Source: Mycobacterium sp. JS623 (lineage in GTDB: Bacteria > Actinomycetota > Actinomycetes > Mycobacteriales > Mycobacteriaceae). From it: a stretch of DNA of 64,000 nucleotides. Numbering within the stretch: the stretch's first letter is position 1; each line of letters opens with the position of its first letter. This document shows, one piece after another, positions 8,109 through 15,203 of the stretch. Position numbers and translations under genes: made by a program. The notes below the pieces were generated by a model that saw nothing but the letters and a program-made list of their open reading frames with translations, had not been told where the DNA came from and ran no database searches. The stretch is from NCBI RefSeq assembly GCF_000328565.1, contig NC_019966.1:1612001-1676000 (forward strand). Direction: 5' to 3'.

Positions 8109-8777
8109 TCATGCGGTGACTGGAGCGTTCCGCGGAGCCTTGGCGAATGCGTCTTTCAGTACTGCGACGAGCCTGCGGACCGCCAACGCGGGCTGTTCTG
8201 GGGTGGGTTCGTCAAGACCGAGGATCGGATCCATGCCGCGCACATAGGGCGCCAACGCCAGGTGCGGAAAGAGAAGCAGCAGAAGCGATAAAAGTGCGTC
8301 GGTGTCGGCGTCTTCGCGTAGGTCGCCGCGTATATGCGCATCCCGCACGAGCGGCCGCAGGACTTCCAAATAGTGGCGGTGAATGACGCTGCGCACGCTG
8401 ATGCGCGCGTCGGTGTCGACCTCCAGGCTCGCGGCGGCGTGTAGGGAGCGTTCGTGCGGATGGTCGGCGAAGTAGGCGACCCAGGAGTCCAGCAGGTCGG
8501 TCAGGAAGTCGAAAAATGGTCTGCTCGGATCAAGTTCGACAATGCGGGCTTCCATGTAGGCGCGGACGCGCTGACTGCCCACATCAGCGATGAACGCGTA
8601 GAGGTCGCGCTTGTCCGCGAAGTACTGGAACAGGCTGCCCTTGGCCACCCCCGCGCGGCGGGCGATGACGTTCAGGCTGCCCGCTGAGAAGCCGTGTGCG
8701 CCGAACTCCGCTTCGGCGGCCTCGACCACGGCGGCACGACGAAGCGGATCGAGACGAGCCCACGTGACTGTCGGCAT
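8109..8777 (-). CDS. TetR family regulator of the R2lox gene (Rv0232 type)
   Basis: TetR/AcrR regulator of 222 residues. The N-terminal helix-turn-helix is AEAEFGAHGFSAGSLNVIARRAGVAKGSLFQYFADK in outline (about 20-58), followed by a helical ligand domain. ATG 8777 was chosen over GTG 8783 because GAGGAGG lies five bases before it while the GTG overlaps that site. A perfect 10-base inverted repeat lies 18 bases upstream (8795-8815), pointing to autorepression of this gene and the R2lox gene downstream. Confidence 0.9.
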   Translation of the reverse strand: MPTVTWARLDPLRRAAVVEAAEAEFGAHGFSAGSLNVIARRAGVAKGSLFQYFADKRDLYAFIADVGSQRVRAYMEARIVELDPSRPFFDFLTDLLDSWVAYFADHPHERSLHAAASLEVDTDARISVRSVIHRHYLEVLRPLVRDAHIRGDLREDADTDALLSLLLLLFPHLALAPYVRGMDPILGLDEPTPEQPALAVRRLVAVLKDAFAKAPRNAPVTA

Positions 8778-8794
8778 CGGCACCTCCTCGCGTC

Positions 8795-8815
8795 AATATG
8801 ACCAGTGGTCATATT
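8795..8815. promoter_or_regulatory. Perfect palindromic operator for the TetR-R2lox operon
   Basis: Half-sites AATATGACCA and TGGTCATATT are exact reverse complements around a single central G, giving a 21-base palindrome with a further run of A/T either side. Position just upstream of the TetR start and the size of the half-sites fit a TetR dimer site. Confidence 0.85.
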
Positions 8816-8854
8816 ACTGTGAGCGCCGTCACAGTCAAGCGTCGGCGGTGATGG

Positions 8855-8881
8855 TGTCGAGATGCAGCGAAGATTAGCGAG
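8855..8881 (+). repeat. Dispersed 27-base repeat, copy 1
   Basis: Begins TGTCGAGATGCAGCG and ends with ATTAGCGAG. It matches the two elements near 25.8-25.9 kb at about 22-23 of 27 positions. No gene overlaps it. Confidence 0.6.
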
Positions 8882-9096
8882 TAGCGCCTTTTGATTATCA
8901 AGCCCATCGCCGTGTTAGGTGACCTTGCACCGATCAGCTTGGCGCAGTCTGCTTTTCGGGCCGCGGGGTCGTTACGTGGACTCTTTCGTGTGGAATGGCT
9001 TTGTGGGATTCCACTTCGCGTGGCGAATTTCCATTAGCAGGGGCGAAGTCGTGGGGGATCCGCCACGTAAGTCGTACGCGGTCTTTCGCGCGGTAG

Positions 9097-10377
9097 TCAT
9101 GAAATCTCCGAGGGATGTTGGCGAATCAGCGGACGTGGGGCGTTGGCGGAGGCCTGCAGCCAGGACCGGTAGCGACGCAACGCCTGGCGCTGAGCCCATT
9201 GATCAGCGATCAGGGCGTGCAGCGGATGGGTGCGCCGCGCCGGCATGCGGCCACGGGCGATTCGTCGCATCTGATGGCGCACCAGGGCCATGCTCGCCGC
9301 GGCGGCCATCGTCTTGTCCGACCACGACACCGGACGCAGATGTCCGGCTGCCTCGGCGCCATCGCGCCAGCGGTTGGGAAGGTCTGGTGTCACGGCCAGC
9401 GCAGTAGCCATGCCGACCATCGCGACGCCGTTTGCCAACACCTTCTCGGCGGTCTCGCGCCGCGAGATACCGCCGGTCAGCATCAACGGCAGCGGACTGG
9501 TCTTGGCCAATTCCGTTGCCATTTCCAGGAAGTAAGCTTCGCGCGCCTGGGTGTGAGTGTCGGCGGGCCGTCCCGACATCGCCGGGCTCTCGTAGTTACC
9601 GCCCGACAGCTCCACGAGGTCGACGCCGAGCGGCTCGAGCATGGCTATCACCTGCTGGGCATCGTCGGCTTCGAGCCCACCGCGCTGAAAATCGGCGGAG
9701 TTCAGTTTCACCGCAACCGCAAACGATGCCTCCACCCGCGAGCGGATCCCCCGTACGACATCGAGCAGCATCCGGGCCCGGTTCTGCAGCGAGCCGCCCC
9801 ACTGATCGGGTCGCCGGTTGGCCAGCGGCGACAAGAACTGTGACAGCAGATACCCGTGCGCGGCATGCACCTCGACTCCATCGAATCCGGCCCGCTGGGC
9901 GGATTCGGCGGCCACGACGAACCGCTCGACAGTGGCGTCGATTTGTTCCGGAGTCATCGCGACTGGGCGCCCGAAGCGCTTGGTGTGCTTACCCATTTCC
10001 ATACCGATCGCCGTGGGTCCCCATACGACGCCGGGCATTTCGGCGCGCACCTGCCGACCCGGATGGTTGATTTGCATCCACATCGCCGCGCCACCTGCCT
10101 TGCCGGCCTCCGCCCACTGCGCAAAGGGCTGCACCGGGGAAGCGGCGTCAAGCACCACACCACCGGGACCGGTCAGCGCCTCGGCGTGCACCATCACATT
10201 GCCGGTGATCACAAGCCCAGCACCGCCCACGCCCCAACGCCGATAAAGCGAATACAGCCGCTCGTCGGGCAACTGCCCCGGGCCTGCCATGTTTTCTTCC
10301 ATCGCCGCCTTGGCGATCCGGTTTTCCACCACCAGCCCGCAGCGCAGCGACAACGGCGAGAACAGCTCACTCGACAC
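9097..10377 (-). CDS. Old Yellow Enzyme family NADH:flavin oxidoreductase
   Basis: FMN-dependent ene-reductase-like enzyme of 426 residues with a TIM barrel: FSPLSLRCGLVVENRIAKAAM at the start, HPGRQ near 115, HAAHGYLLSQFLSP near 185-198 with the paired His for substrate binding, NRRPDQWGGS, and LTGGISRRE near the flavin phosphate. The lone 2,4-dienoyl-CoA-reductase FeS domain is absent, so this is the short form with a C-terminal basic tail. It is divergent from a TetR gene, which probably represses it. Confidence 0.88.
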   Translation of the reverse strand: MSSELFSPLSLRCGLVVENRIAKAAMEENMAGPGQLPDERLYSLYRRWGVGGAGLVITGNVMVHAEALTGPGGVVLDAASPVQPFAQWAEAGKAGGAAMWMQINHPGRQVRAEMPGVVWGPTAIGMEMGKHTKRFGRPVAMTPEQIDATVERFVVAAESAQRAGFDGVEVHAAHGYLLSQFLSPLANRRPDQWGGSLQNRARMLLDVVRGIRSRVEASFAVAVKLNSADFQRGGLEADDAQQVIAMLEPLGVDLVELSGGNYESPAMSGRPADTHTQAREAYFLEMATELAKTSPLPLMLTGGISRRETAEKVLANGVAMVGMATALAVTPDLPNRWRDGAEAAGHLRPVSWSDKTMAAAASMALVRHQMRRIARGRMPARRTHPLHALIADQWAQRQALRRYRSWLQASANAPRPLIRQHPSEIS

Positions 10378-10405
10378 CAGGGGACCGCCCTTACTAATCG
10401 CTTAG

Positions 10406-10446
10406 AATGTGAACGCCGCATACATTAGAGCGGTAGTGTAAGCACT
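10406..10446. promoter_or_regulatory. Operator-like inverted repeats between OYE and TetR genes
   Basis: The divergent intergenic region carries AATGT-N11-ACATT (10406-10426) and AGTG-TAAG-CACT (10435-10446). Both are weak symmetrical elements in the right place for binding by the adjacent TetR protein. Neither is long enough to be convincing alone. Confidence 0.35.
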
Positions 10447-10468
10447 GTCAACATTGTGAATGTGAGCC

Positions 10469-11095
10469 ATGTCAACATCGGGTCAGTACCATCACGGCGA
10501 TCTGCGGGCCGCCTGCCTGCGGGCCGCGATGGACCTGCTGGAAGAAAGCGGCGCGACCGCGCTTTCGCTGCGCGCAGTCGCGCGACAGGCCGGGGTATCA
10601 CCCGCAGCGCCTTACCGGCACTACGCCAACCGCGAGGCGCTCATATCCGCGGTCGCAGCGTTGGGTTATCGCGACCTCTCCGAACACCTTGCGGCGGTGC
10701 ATCCGGAGCCCGCGACTCCGGATGATCTAGCCGATGTTGCAGTCGCCTACGTCCAGTTTGCACTTCGACGCCCAGCGCTGTTTCGGGTGATGTTCGGTGA
10801 ACCTTGCGACCCGGACAGCGACGAAAGGGTCGCGGCGGTGAGTGCGATCTCCGCCTACGTTGAGGCGATCGGCAAGCGCTGCTTTCCCGTAGCCGAGCCG
10901 GAGGCGCTCGCGACCGCGATCTGGGCGCTCGTGCACGGCCTGGCGTTCCTGCACCTCGACGGCAAACTCGACGCCGCAACTCCGGAGACTGTTGCGGACC
11001 GGGTGAACGCTGCCGTGCGCGCGGTGTTGACGGTTTCGGCCGTCGCCCCGTCACAGTCGGTAGCAGCTGGATTGGCGACGTCGGCCTCGGAGTAA
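10469..11095 (+). CDS. TetR family regulator with WHG-type C-terminal domain
   Basis: TetR regulator of 208 residues. The DNA-binding part begins YHHGDLRAACLRAAMDLL and has the recognition helix region VSPAAPYRHYANREAL (about 42-58). The C-terminal part, with FALRRPALFRVMFGEP, resembles the TetR WHG/ C-terminal domain group. It is transcribed divergently from the Old Yellow Enzyme gene and is its likely regulator. Its last 45 bases overlap the far end of a degenerate histidine kinase on the other strand. Confidence 0.87.
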   Translation: MSTSGQYHHGDLRAACLRAAMDLLEESGATALSLRAVARQAGVSPAAPYRHYANREALISAVAALGYRDLSEHLAAVHPEPATPDDLADVAVAYVQFALRRPALFRVMFGEPCDPDSDERVAAVSAISAYVEAIGKRCFPVAEPEALATAIWALVHGLAFLHLDGKLDAATPETVADRVNAAVRAVLTVSAVAPSQSVAAGLATSASE

Positions 11096-11535
11096 GGCAC
11101 CGAGAAGGTGCGACGACGCGGCATCCACCGACACCCGGCGGCGCGTGAGGTCGTGGTTGGTGAGGTGAAGGTGGCCACCCAGCGTCTCGACGCGGTCGTC
11201 GAGGCCGACCAGTCCGGATCCGCCACCGGAATTGGCGCCGACCCCTCGACGGCCATCGAGATATCCAGATAGCTGTCGGCTGTCGCGGTGACAGTGACCA
11301 GCGATGCGTGTGCGTGCTTAGCGGTGTTGGTCAGCGGTACTGCGCCGCCGTAGTTGGCCGCTATCTCAACTGATTCGGGCAACCGTTGTTCGACAGCGAT
11401 GTTCACGTCGACGGGCACCCCCGCGCGACGGCCCAAAGACCTCAGGGCGCAGGGCGCCTCGAGAACAGCGCGGCCGGCTGGATGCCGTGGAAAGTCGGCT
11501 GCAGACCGGCCCGCTGCGTTCGTCTCTTGGCTCAT
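11051..11535 (-). pseudogene. Remnant of sensor histidine kinase (HATPase C-terminal part)
   Basis: The minus strand encodes recognisable pieces of the catalytic domain of a GAF/DevS-like histidine kinase: LPESVEIAANYGGAVPLTN and AKHAHASLVTVTATAD (the N-box region) in one frame, then GVGANSGGGSGLVGLDDRVE (G-boxes) followed by TLGGHLHL in a second frame. The switch falls near 11240-11260 where the first frame turns to nonsense. The N-terminal sensor, the dimerisation His and the true start are missing. It is clearly a decayed gene; its ATG-led beginning at 11535 is probably fortuitous. Confidence 0.75.
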
Positions 11536-11547
11536 CGCGCCAGCTCC

Positions 11548-12240
11548 TTATTTGTCGGTGGGGTTGAGTGCGCGGAAAACCACGCCTGCCGCCACGCCGG
11601 CGATCAGTTGGGGGACCAGATAGATGAGCGTCGACCAGGCGAACAGCCCCATGGCTGCGCCGCCCAGGACGACCGCGGGGTTGAACGCACCGCCGGAAAT
11701 CGCACCGACGCTCACGGCGCCGACAAGGACGGTGAAGCCGATCGCGAGCCCGTAGAAGGAGTTGTCCGGGTGGTCCTTGCTGGTGGCGACGTTGAGCACG
11801 ACATAGGCCAGGGCGAAGGTGTAGAGGAACTCGACGATGAGCGCACTTGCCAGGGCGTGACCGGCCGGTGCCAACGGATGGGCCTGCGATGTGCTGACGG
11901 TCGTGCGGACAACGGCCGCAGCGAGTAAGCCGGCGACGAGTTGAGTGACCCAGTATCGGATCGCGTCACTGGCACCGATCCGGCCGCGGACGAGCGCGCC
12001 CATCGTCACTGCGGGGTTGTAGTGCCCGCCCGAGATGTGCCCGCCGGCGTAGACCATGACCATGAGAACGGCACCGATGGCCAGCGGGGCAAGTGCGGTC
12101 CCGGTGCGCACACTGGCACCGACCGTGAACACCAGGAAGAAGGTTCCGATCAGCTCGACGACCAGCTTGCGGCCGGTACCGAAAATCACGGTGTTCGAGA
12201 GCTCGCAAGCTTGCGTGGTCTGCGCGGTGGCGGTGGCCAT
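11548..12240 (-). CDS. MIP family aquaporin/glycerol channel
   Basis: Six-helix membrane channel of 230 residues with two NPA motifs: HYNPAVTMG near 80 and FNPAVVLGG near 190. Start ATG 12240 is preceded by AAGGAG. Hydrophobic segments are evident at TFFLVFTVG, IGAVLMVMVYA, LVAGLLAAAVV, LIVEFLYTFALAYVVL, GFTVLVGAVSVGAI and LVPQLIAGVAAGVVF. Water versus glycerol preference cannot be judged. An imperfect copy of the ACTGAACGTTCAGT operator lies 19 bases upstream, linking it to the divergent TetR gene. Confidence 0.9.
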   Translation of the reverse strand: MATATAQTTQACELSNTVIFGTGRKLVVELIGTFFLVFTVGASVRTGTALAPLAIGAVLMVMVYAGGHISGGHYNPAVTMGALVRGRIGASDAIRYWVTQLVAGLLAAAVVRTTVSTSQAHPLAPAGHALASALIVEFLYTFALAYVVLNVATSKDHPDNSFYGLAIGFTVLVGAVSVGAISGGAFNPAVVLGGAAMGLFAWSTLIYLVPQLIAGVAAGVVFRALNPTDK

Positions 12241-12258
12241 TGTCAACTCCTTATCCGA

Positions 12259-12274
12259 AACTGAACGTTTAGTT
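12259..12274. promoter_or_regulatory. TetR operator copy upstream of aquaporin gene
   Basis: AACTGAACGTTTAGTT is a palindrome with one mismatched pair and matches the perfect site at 13139-13152 at 13 of 14 core bases. It sits between the aquaporin start and the divergent TetR gene. Confidence 0.75.
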
Positions 12275-12464
12275 TTCTGGAATGGATCAAGCCTTCGACC
12301 GCCGCATTTGATACCGCCCACGACGTGTGATGTCCGTCTCGCCGGGCGATGCCGCGCTAGGCTGCTTGCGGCACGGTGACGCTGCCGGGACCGCACGGCT
12401 GCGCTGCGGGCCAATTTGCCGGAAAGCGGTTGCGGGCTCGGGCGAATAATCGATAGTGAGACAG

Positions 12465-13082
12465 ATGAACGCCGCGTTCAGTAATTCGCCGGACGCATCG
12501 GCGCAGACGCGCCGGGGCCGCCCGCGTAGCGAACAATCGCGCGCGGCGGTATTGCGCGCGACGTCGGAGTTACTGCATGAGGTCGGCGCGCAGGCGATGA
12601 CGACCGAGGAGATCGCCGCCCGCAGCGGAGTCAGCAAGGCGACAATCTACAAGTGGTGGCCCAACAAGTACGCGGTCGCGGTTGAGGCGTTTCTGTCGGA
12701 GATGATGGCCCAATCGCCCGATCCCAATACCGGGTCGGCGCACGAGGACTTCCGCAGCGTGGTGCGCGGCATGGTGCAGGTCTACTCGGGGCCCACAGGT
12801 CGGGTTTTCGCGCAGCTTGTCGGCGAGGGGCAATCTGATCCCTCGGTGCAGAGGGAATTGCGGGAGCATCTGGTGGCACCTCGGCGCGAACTGATACGGG
12901 CGATCTGGAACCGCGGTGTTGCGCGTGGTCAATTGCGCACCGACGTCGACCCGGAGGCCGCGTTCGATCTGGTGTTCGGGCCGCTGATATACCGGCTCCT
13001 CATCGGCCACGCGCCGCTCGACGACGCGGGGGTCGACCCGATCGTCGACGCAGCGATGCGCGGACTGGCCCCCGGTGACTGA
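12465..13082 (+). CDS. TetR family regulator flanked by two copies of its probable operator
   Basis: TetR/AcrR regulator of about 205 residues. RRGRPRSEQSRAAVL leads into the HTH (MTTEEIAARSGVSKATIYKWW, aa about 46-66 in outline), and the C-terminal domain has VFAQLVGEGQSDP and FDLVFGPLIYRLL as in the TetR_C_16/AcrR-like group. ATG 12465 is preferred; GTG 12456 is also in frame. Copies of ACTGAACGTTCAGT lie on both sides (12259-12274 and 13139-13152), so it probably controls the aquaporin gene and the secreted peptide gene downstream. Confidence 0.87.
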   Translation: MNAAFSNSPDASAQTRRGRPRSEQSRAAVLRATSELLHEVGAQAMTTEEIAARSGVSKATIYKWWPNKYAVAVEAFLSEMMAQSPDPNTGSAHEDFRSVVRGMVQVYSGPTGRVFAQLVGEGQSDPSVQRELREHLVAPRRELIRAIWNRGVARGQLRTDVDPEAAFDLVFGPLIYRLLIGHAPLDDAGVDPIVDAAMRGLAPGD

Positions 13083-13138
13083 GATCACCCGGATCTTTGG
13101 GACGCTGCGCGCCTAGCTTGCTGTTGTCAGAGTTAGAT

Positions 13139-13152
13139 ACTGAACGTTCAGT
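13139..13152. promoter_or_regulatory. Perfect TetR operator upstream of secreted peptide gene
   Basis: ACTGAACGTTCAGT is a perfect 14-base palindrome 58 bases before the ATG of the small secreted protein and matches the site upstream of the aquaporin gene. Confidence 0.8.
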
Positions 13153-13210
13153 TTCGAATTGCAGAGATGATCCCTCTCGGGCAATCGCTGCGTGAGCTAA
13201 GGAGTAGGAA

Positions 13211-13435
13211 ATGAAAAAGATGCGGCTTATCGCACCACTCGCCATGGCCGCGACGGCGGCAGCGATCGGGTTGGCGCCGATTGCCGCGGCCGATTCGACC
13301 GTGGTCCAGACGCCGGGCAACGCCCAGGTCACCGCTACGCCAGGGGCGGCCGCACTGCAGGCTGGCCAGGAGCAATACCCGTGGTTTGGGTATGGGTTTG
13401 GATATGGCTACGGGGACCATGGGGGGCATCGCTAA
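13211..13435 (+). CDS. Small secreted protein, Gly/Tyr-rich tail
   Basis: A 74-residue protein with a Sec signal peptide (MKKMRLIAPLAMAATAAAIG, cleavage after APIAAA near residue 27), a Ser/Thr/Ala-rich middle and a C-terminal tail of Tyr-Gly-Phe repeats ending GYGDHGGHR. AAGGAG precedes the ATG by 8 bases. No family is recognised. The perfect TetR operator upstream suggests joint control with the aquaporin gene. A strong hairpin follows the stop, so it is monocistronic. Confidence 0.75.
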   Translation: MKKMRLIAPLAMAATAAAIGLAPIAAADSTVVQTPGNAQVTATPGAAALQAGQEQYPWFGYGFGYGYGDHGGHR

Positions 13436-13456
13436 CCATCGACGCAGCGCGTGCAC

Positions 13457-13486
13457 TCAGGGCGGAAGCTTTGCCTTCCGCCCTGA
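13457..13486 (+). terminator. Hairpin terminator after secreted peptide gene
   Basis: TCAGGGCGGAAG and CTTCCGCCCTGA form a perfect 12-base-pair stem with a 6-base loop, 22 bases after the stop codon. There is no clear U-tract, as is common in mycobacteria. Confidence 0.75.
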
Positions 13487-13602
13487 ATGCAGTTTGTACG
13501 GGTAAACACATCAGTTACGCGTACGCGCCGTTCTGCCCGATCGTGGCCATGGAGGGCGACGTCGTTGCCTCTCGGTACGACCCACCATCGGAGCGATTCC
13601 AC

Positions 13603-13656
13603 CTATCTGCGGTGCCCGGAGTGGGAACTCTATCTGCGGTGCCCGGAGTGGGAACT
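13603..13656. repeat. Two exact tandem copies of a 27-base unit
   Basis: The unit runs from CTATCTGCGGTGCCC to GAGTGGGAACT and is repeated once without change (13603-13629 and 13630-13656). Only two copies exist and there is no spacer, so it is not a CRISPR. It lies in a gene-free stretch. Confidence 0.85.
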
Positions 13657-13858
13657 GAATAATGCACTCGCGCATCCCGTTCCGCGCCCCGCCCTTGCGT
13701 CTTGTCGGCCGTGATGATCATCATTCCCGCGATGACATCTTGAGTGGAATCATTCCAGAAAATCGAGGCGTTAATCCCCGTGTAGCCGTGGGTGGCCGTT
13801 CTCGCTTAACGCCTCCCGCTGGCGCGTGTGCCGGGATCAACAGCGCGAAGGAGCGATC

Positions 13859-14992
13859 GTGGGCAGCGGGGAAGCGAATCGGTTTCGGGAGCTACTAGCC
13901 GCCGAGCGGCGCAGCGCCGACCTATATACCGGATTGGCCGAAGCGGCAACGGGAGACCGGCGCGATGTCCTCAACGAACTCGCCGCCGTGGAGCGCCGTC
14001 ATGCCGCGCACTGGGCCGACAAACTCGCCGAACTGGGGGAGCCGGTGCCCGGGCCGCGATCTCGGGGCATCCGCGCCCGCGCCGTGTCGTGGCTGGCGCG
14101 GCGGTTCTCCTTGGACGCGGTATTGCCCTTTCTAGAGCGCGCCGAGCACGCTGACGCCGGGCTCTACCACGACGATCCCGACGCCACCTCGGCGATGGCC
14201 GTCGACGAGCGTTCGCATGCTCGTGTGCTGACCCACCTGCGGAGTGGCGGCGGCAGCGATGACCCAGGCAGCATTCGTCGCCTCGAACGCTGGCACCGTG
14301 GTGATCGTTCAGGTGCGTTGCGGGCCGGGGTTTTCGGCGTTAACGACGGCCTGGTGTCCAACACCTCGTTGGTCATGGGCTTCGCGGGCTCAGGTGCCAG
14401 CGCCGCCGTCATTCTGTTCGCCGGCTTGGCCGGACTGCTCGCTGGAGCGTTGTCCATGGCCGCAGGCGAGTACATCTCGATGCGCAGCCAGCAAGAGTCC
14501 TACCAGCGTGAGATCGCCCTCGAAGAGGAGGAACTGCGCGATGACCCAGAGGCAGAAACCGAGGAGCTCGCCTTGATCTATCGGGCCAAAGGACTGGACC
14601 AAGACGAAGCCGAGCGCGTCGCGATCACCATCATGAAAGACCGCGAGTCCGCCCTTGACACCATGGCGCGCGAGGAACTCGGGCTTGACCCCGATGAACT
14701 CGGCTCACCGTGGTCGGCAGCGCTTTCCAGCCTTTTCGCGTTCGCCGTTGGCGCGGTCGTGGTGGTGCTGCCGTACATGTTCGGGTCGGGTGTGGCTGCG
14801 CTCGTCGCGGCGATTGCGCTGGCAGGCCTTGCCCTTTTCGGCGTCGGTGCCACCATCGGCGTGCTAAACGGTCGCGGCGGACTGCGATCGGGGACACGCC
14901 AACTGCTCGTCGGCGGAATCGCTGCACTGCTCGTCTTCCTCATCGGACACATGGCCAGCGCGATCACCGGGGTACGGCTCGGCGCCGGATAG
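13859..14992 (+). CDS. Ferritin-like domain fused to VIT1/CCC1 transporter (MbfA-type)
   Basis: Protein of 377 residues. The N-terminal 140 residues form a rubrerythrin-like four-helix domain with ExxH motifs (AVERRH and DERSH) and upstream Glu residues, fit for di-iron binding. The C-terminal part is a VIT1/CCC1 membrane transporter with about five segments (GVNDGLVSNTSLVMG, LFAGLAGLLAGALSMAAGEY, a cytoplasmic Glu-rich helix, then LFAFAVGAVVVVLPY and later helices). Relatives such as MbfA export iron or manganese. GTG 13859 was chosen because GAAGGAG stands 6 bases before it. Its leader is unusually structured. Confidence 0.85.
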   Translation: MGSGEANRFRELLAAERRSADLYTGLAEAATGDRRDVLNELAAVERRHAAHWADKLAELGEPVPGPRSRGIRARAVSWLARRFSLDAVLPFLERAEHADAGLYHDDPDATSAMAVDERSHARVLTHLRSGGGSDDPGSIRRLERWHRGDRSGALRAGVFGVNDGLVSNTSLVMGFAGSGASAAVILFAGLAGLLAGALSMAAGEYISMRSQQESYQREIALEEEELRDDPEAETEELALIYRAKGLDQDEAERVAITIMKDRESALDTMAREELGLDPDELGSPWSAALSSLFAFAVGAVVVVLPYMFGSGVAALVAAIALAGLALFGVGATIGVLNGRGGLRSGTRQLLVGGIAALLVFLIGHMASAITGVRLGAG

Positions 14993-15203
14993 TCACTACG
15001 CGGTTGTCATGCTGCAGTCATACAACAGCGCCGCGACCGGAAAATCATCGCGGGATAGACGTCACTCCCACCTCATTCCCGAGCCCGACGACTTGGAAGA
15101 CACAACGTCTGTGCCGCTGCATCGATGTGTCGACCGCGGTATACAAGCTGAGCGACTCGCGGCCGCACAGGGGGCGGCGAGTCTAGGAAAACATCAGGGG
15201 CAT

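Larger units (their letters stand above)
8778..9096. other. Intergenic region with operator, repeat and hairpin
   Basis: No gene is supported here. It holds the TetR operator (8795-8815), one copy of a 27-base dispersed repeat (8855-8881), and a 7-base-pair hairpin at 8990-9014 (GTGGAAT, 11-base loop, ATTCCAC) that lies 83 bases past the stop of the Old Yellow Enzyme gene and may end its transcript. Confidence 0.6.
13436..13858. other. Gene-free region with terminator, tandem repeat and structured leader
   Basis: After the terminator and tandem repeat, the sequence before the VIT1-type gene carries a 13-base palindrome (TGGAATCATTCCA, 13745-13757) and a pair of perfect 10-base inverted arms (GAGGCGTTAA at 13765-13774, TTAACGCCTC at 13806-13815) 31 bases apart. 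The palindrome looks like an operator and the arms could form a leader hairpin before the ribosome-binding site at about 13848. No gene is supported. Confidence 0.5.

Noticed and set aside
13603..13656. Tandem repeat as a CRISPR fragment or tRNA-derived attachment site
   Set aside because: There are only two copies with no spacer, and the resemblance of the unit to a reversed tRNA 3' end fails at the T-loop consensus.
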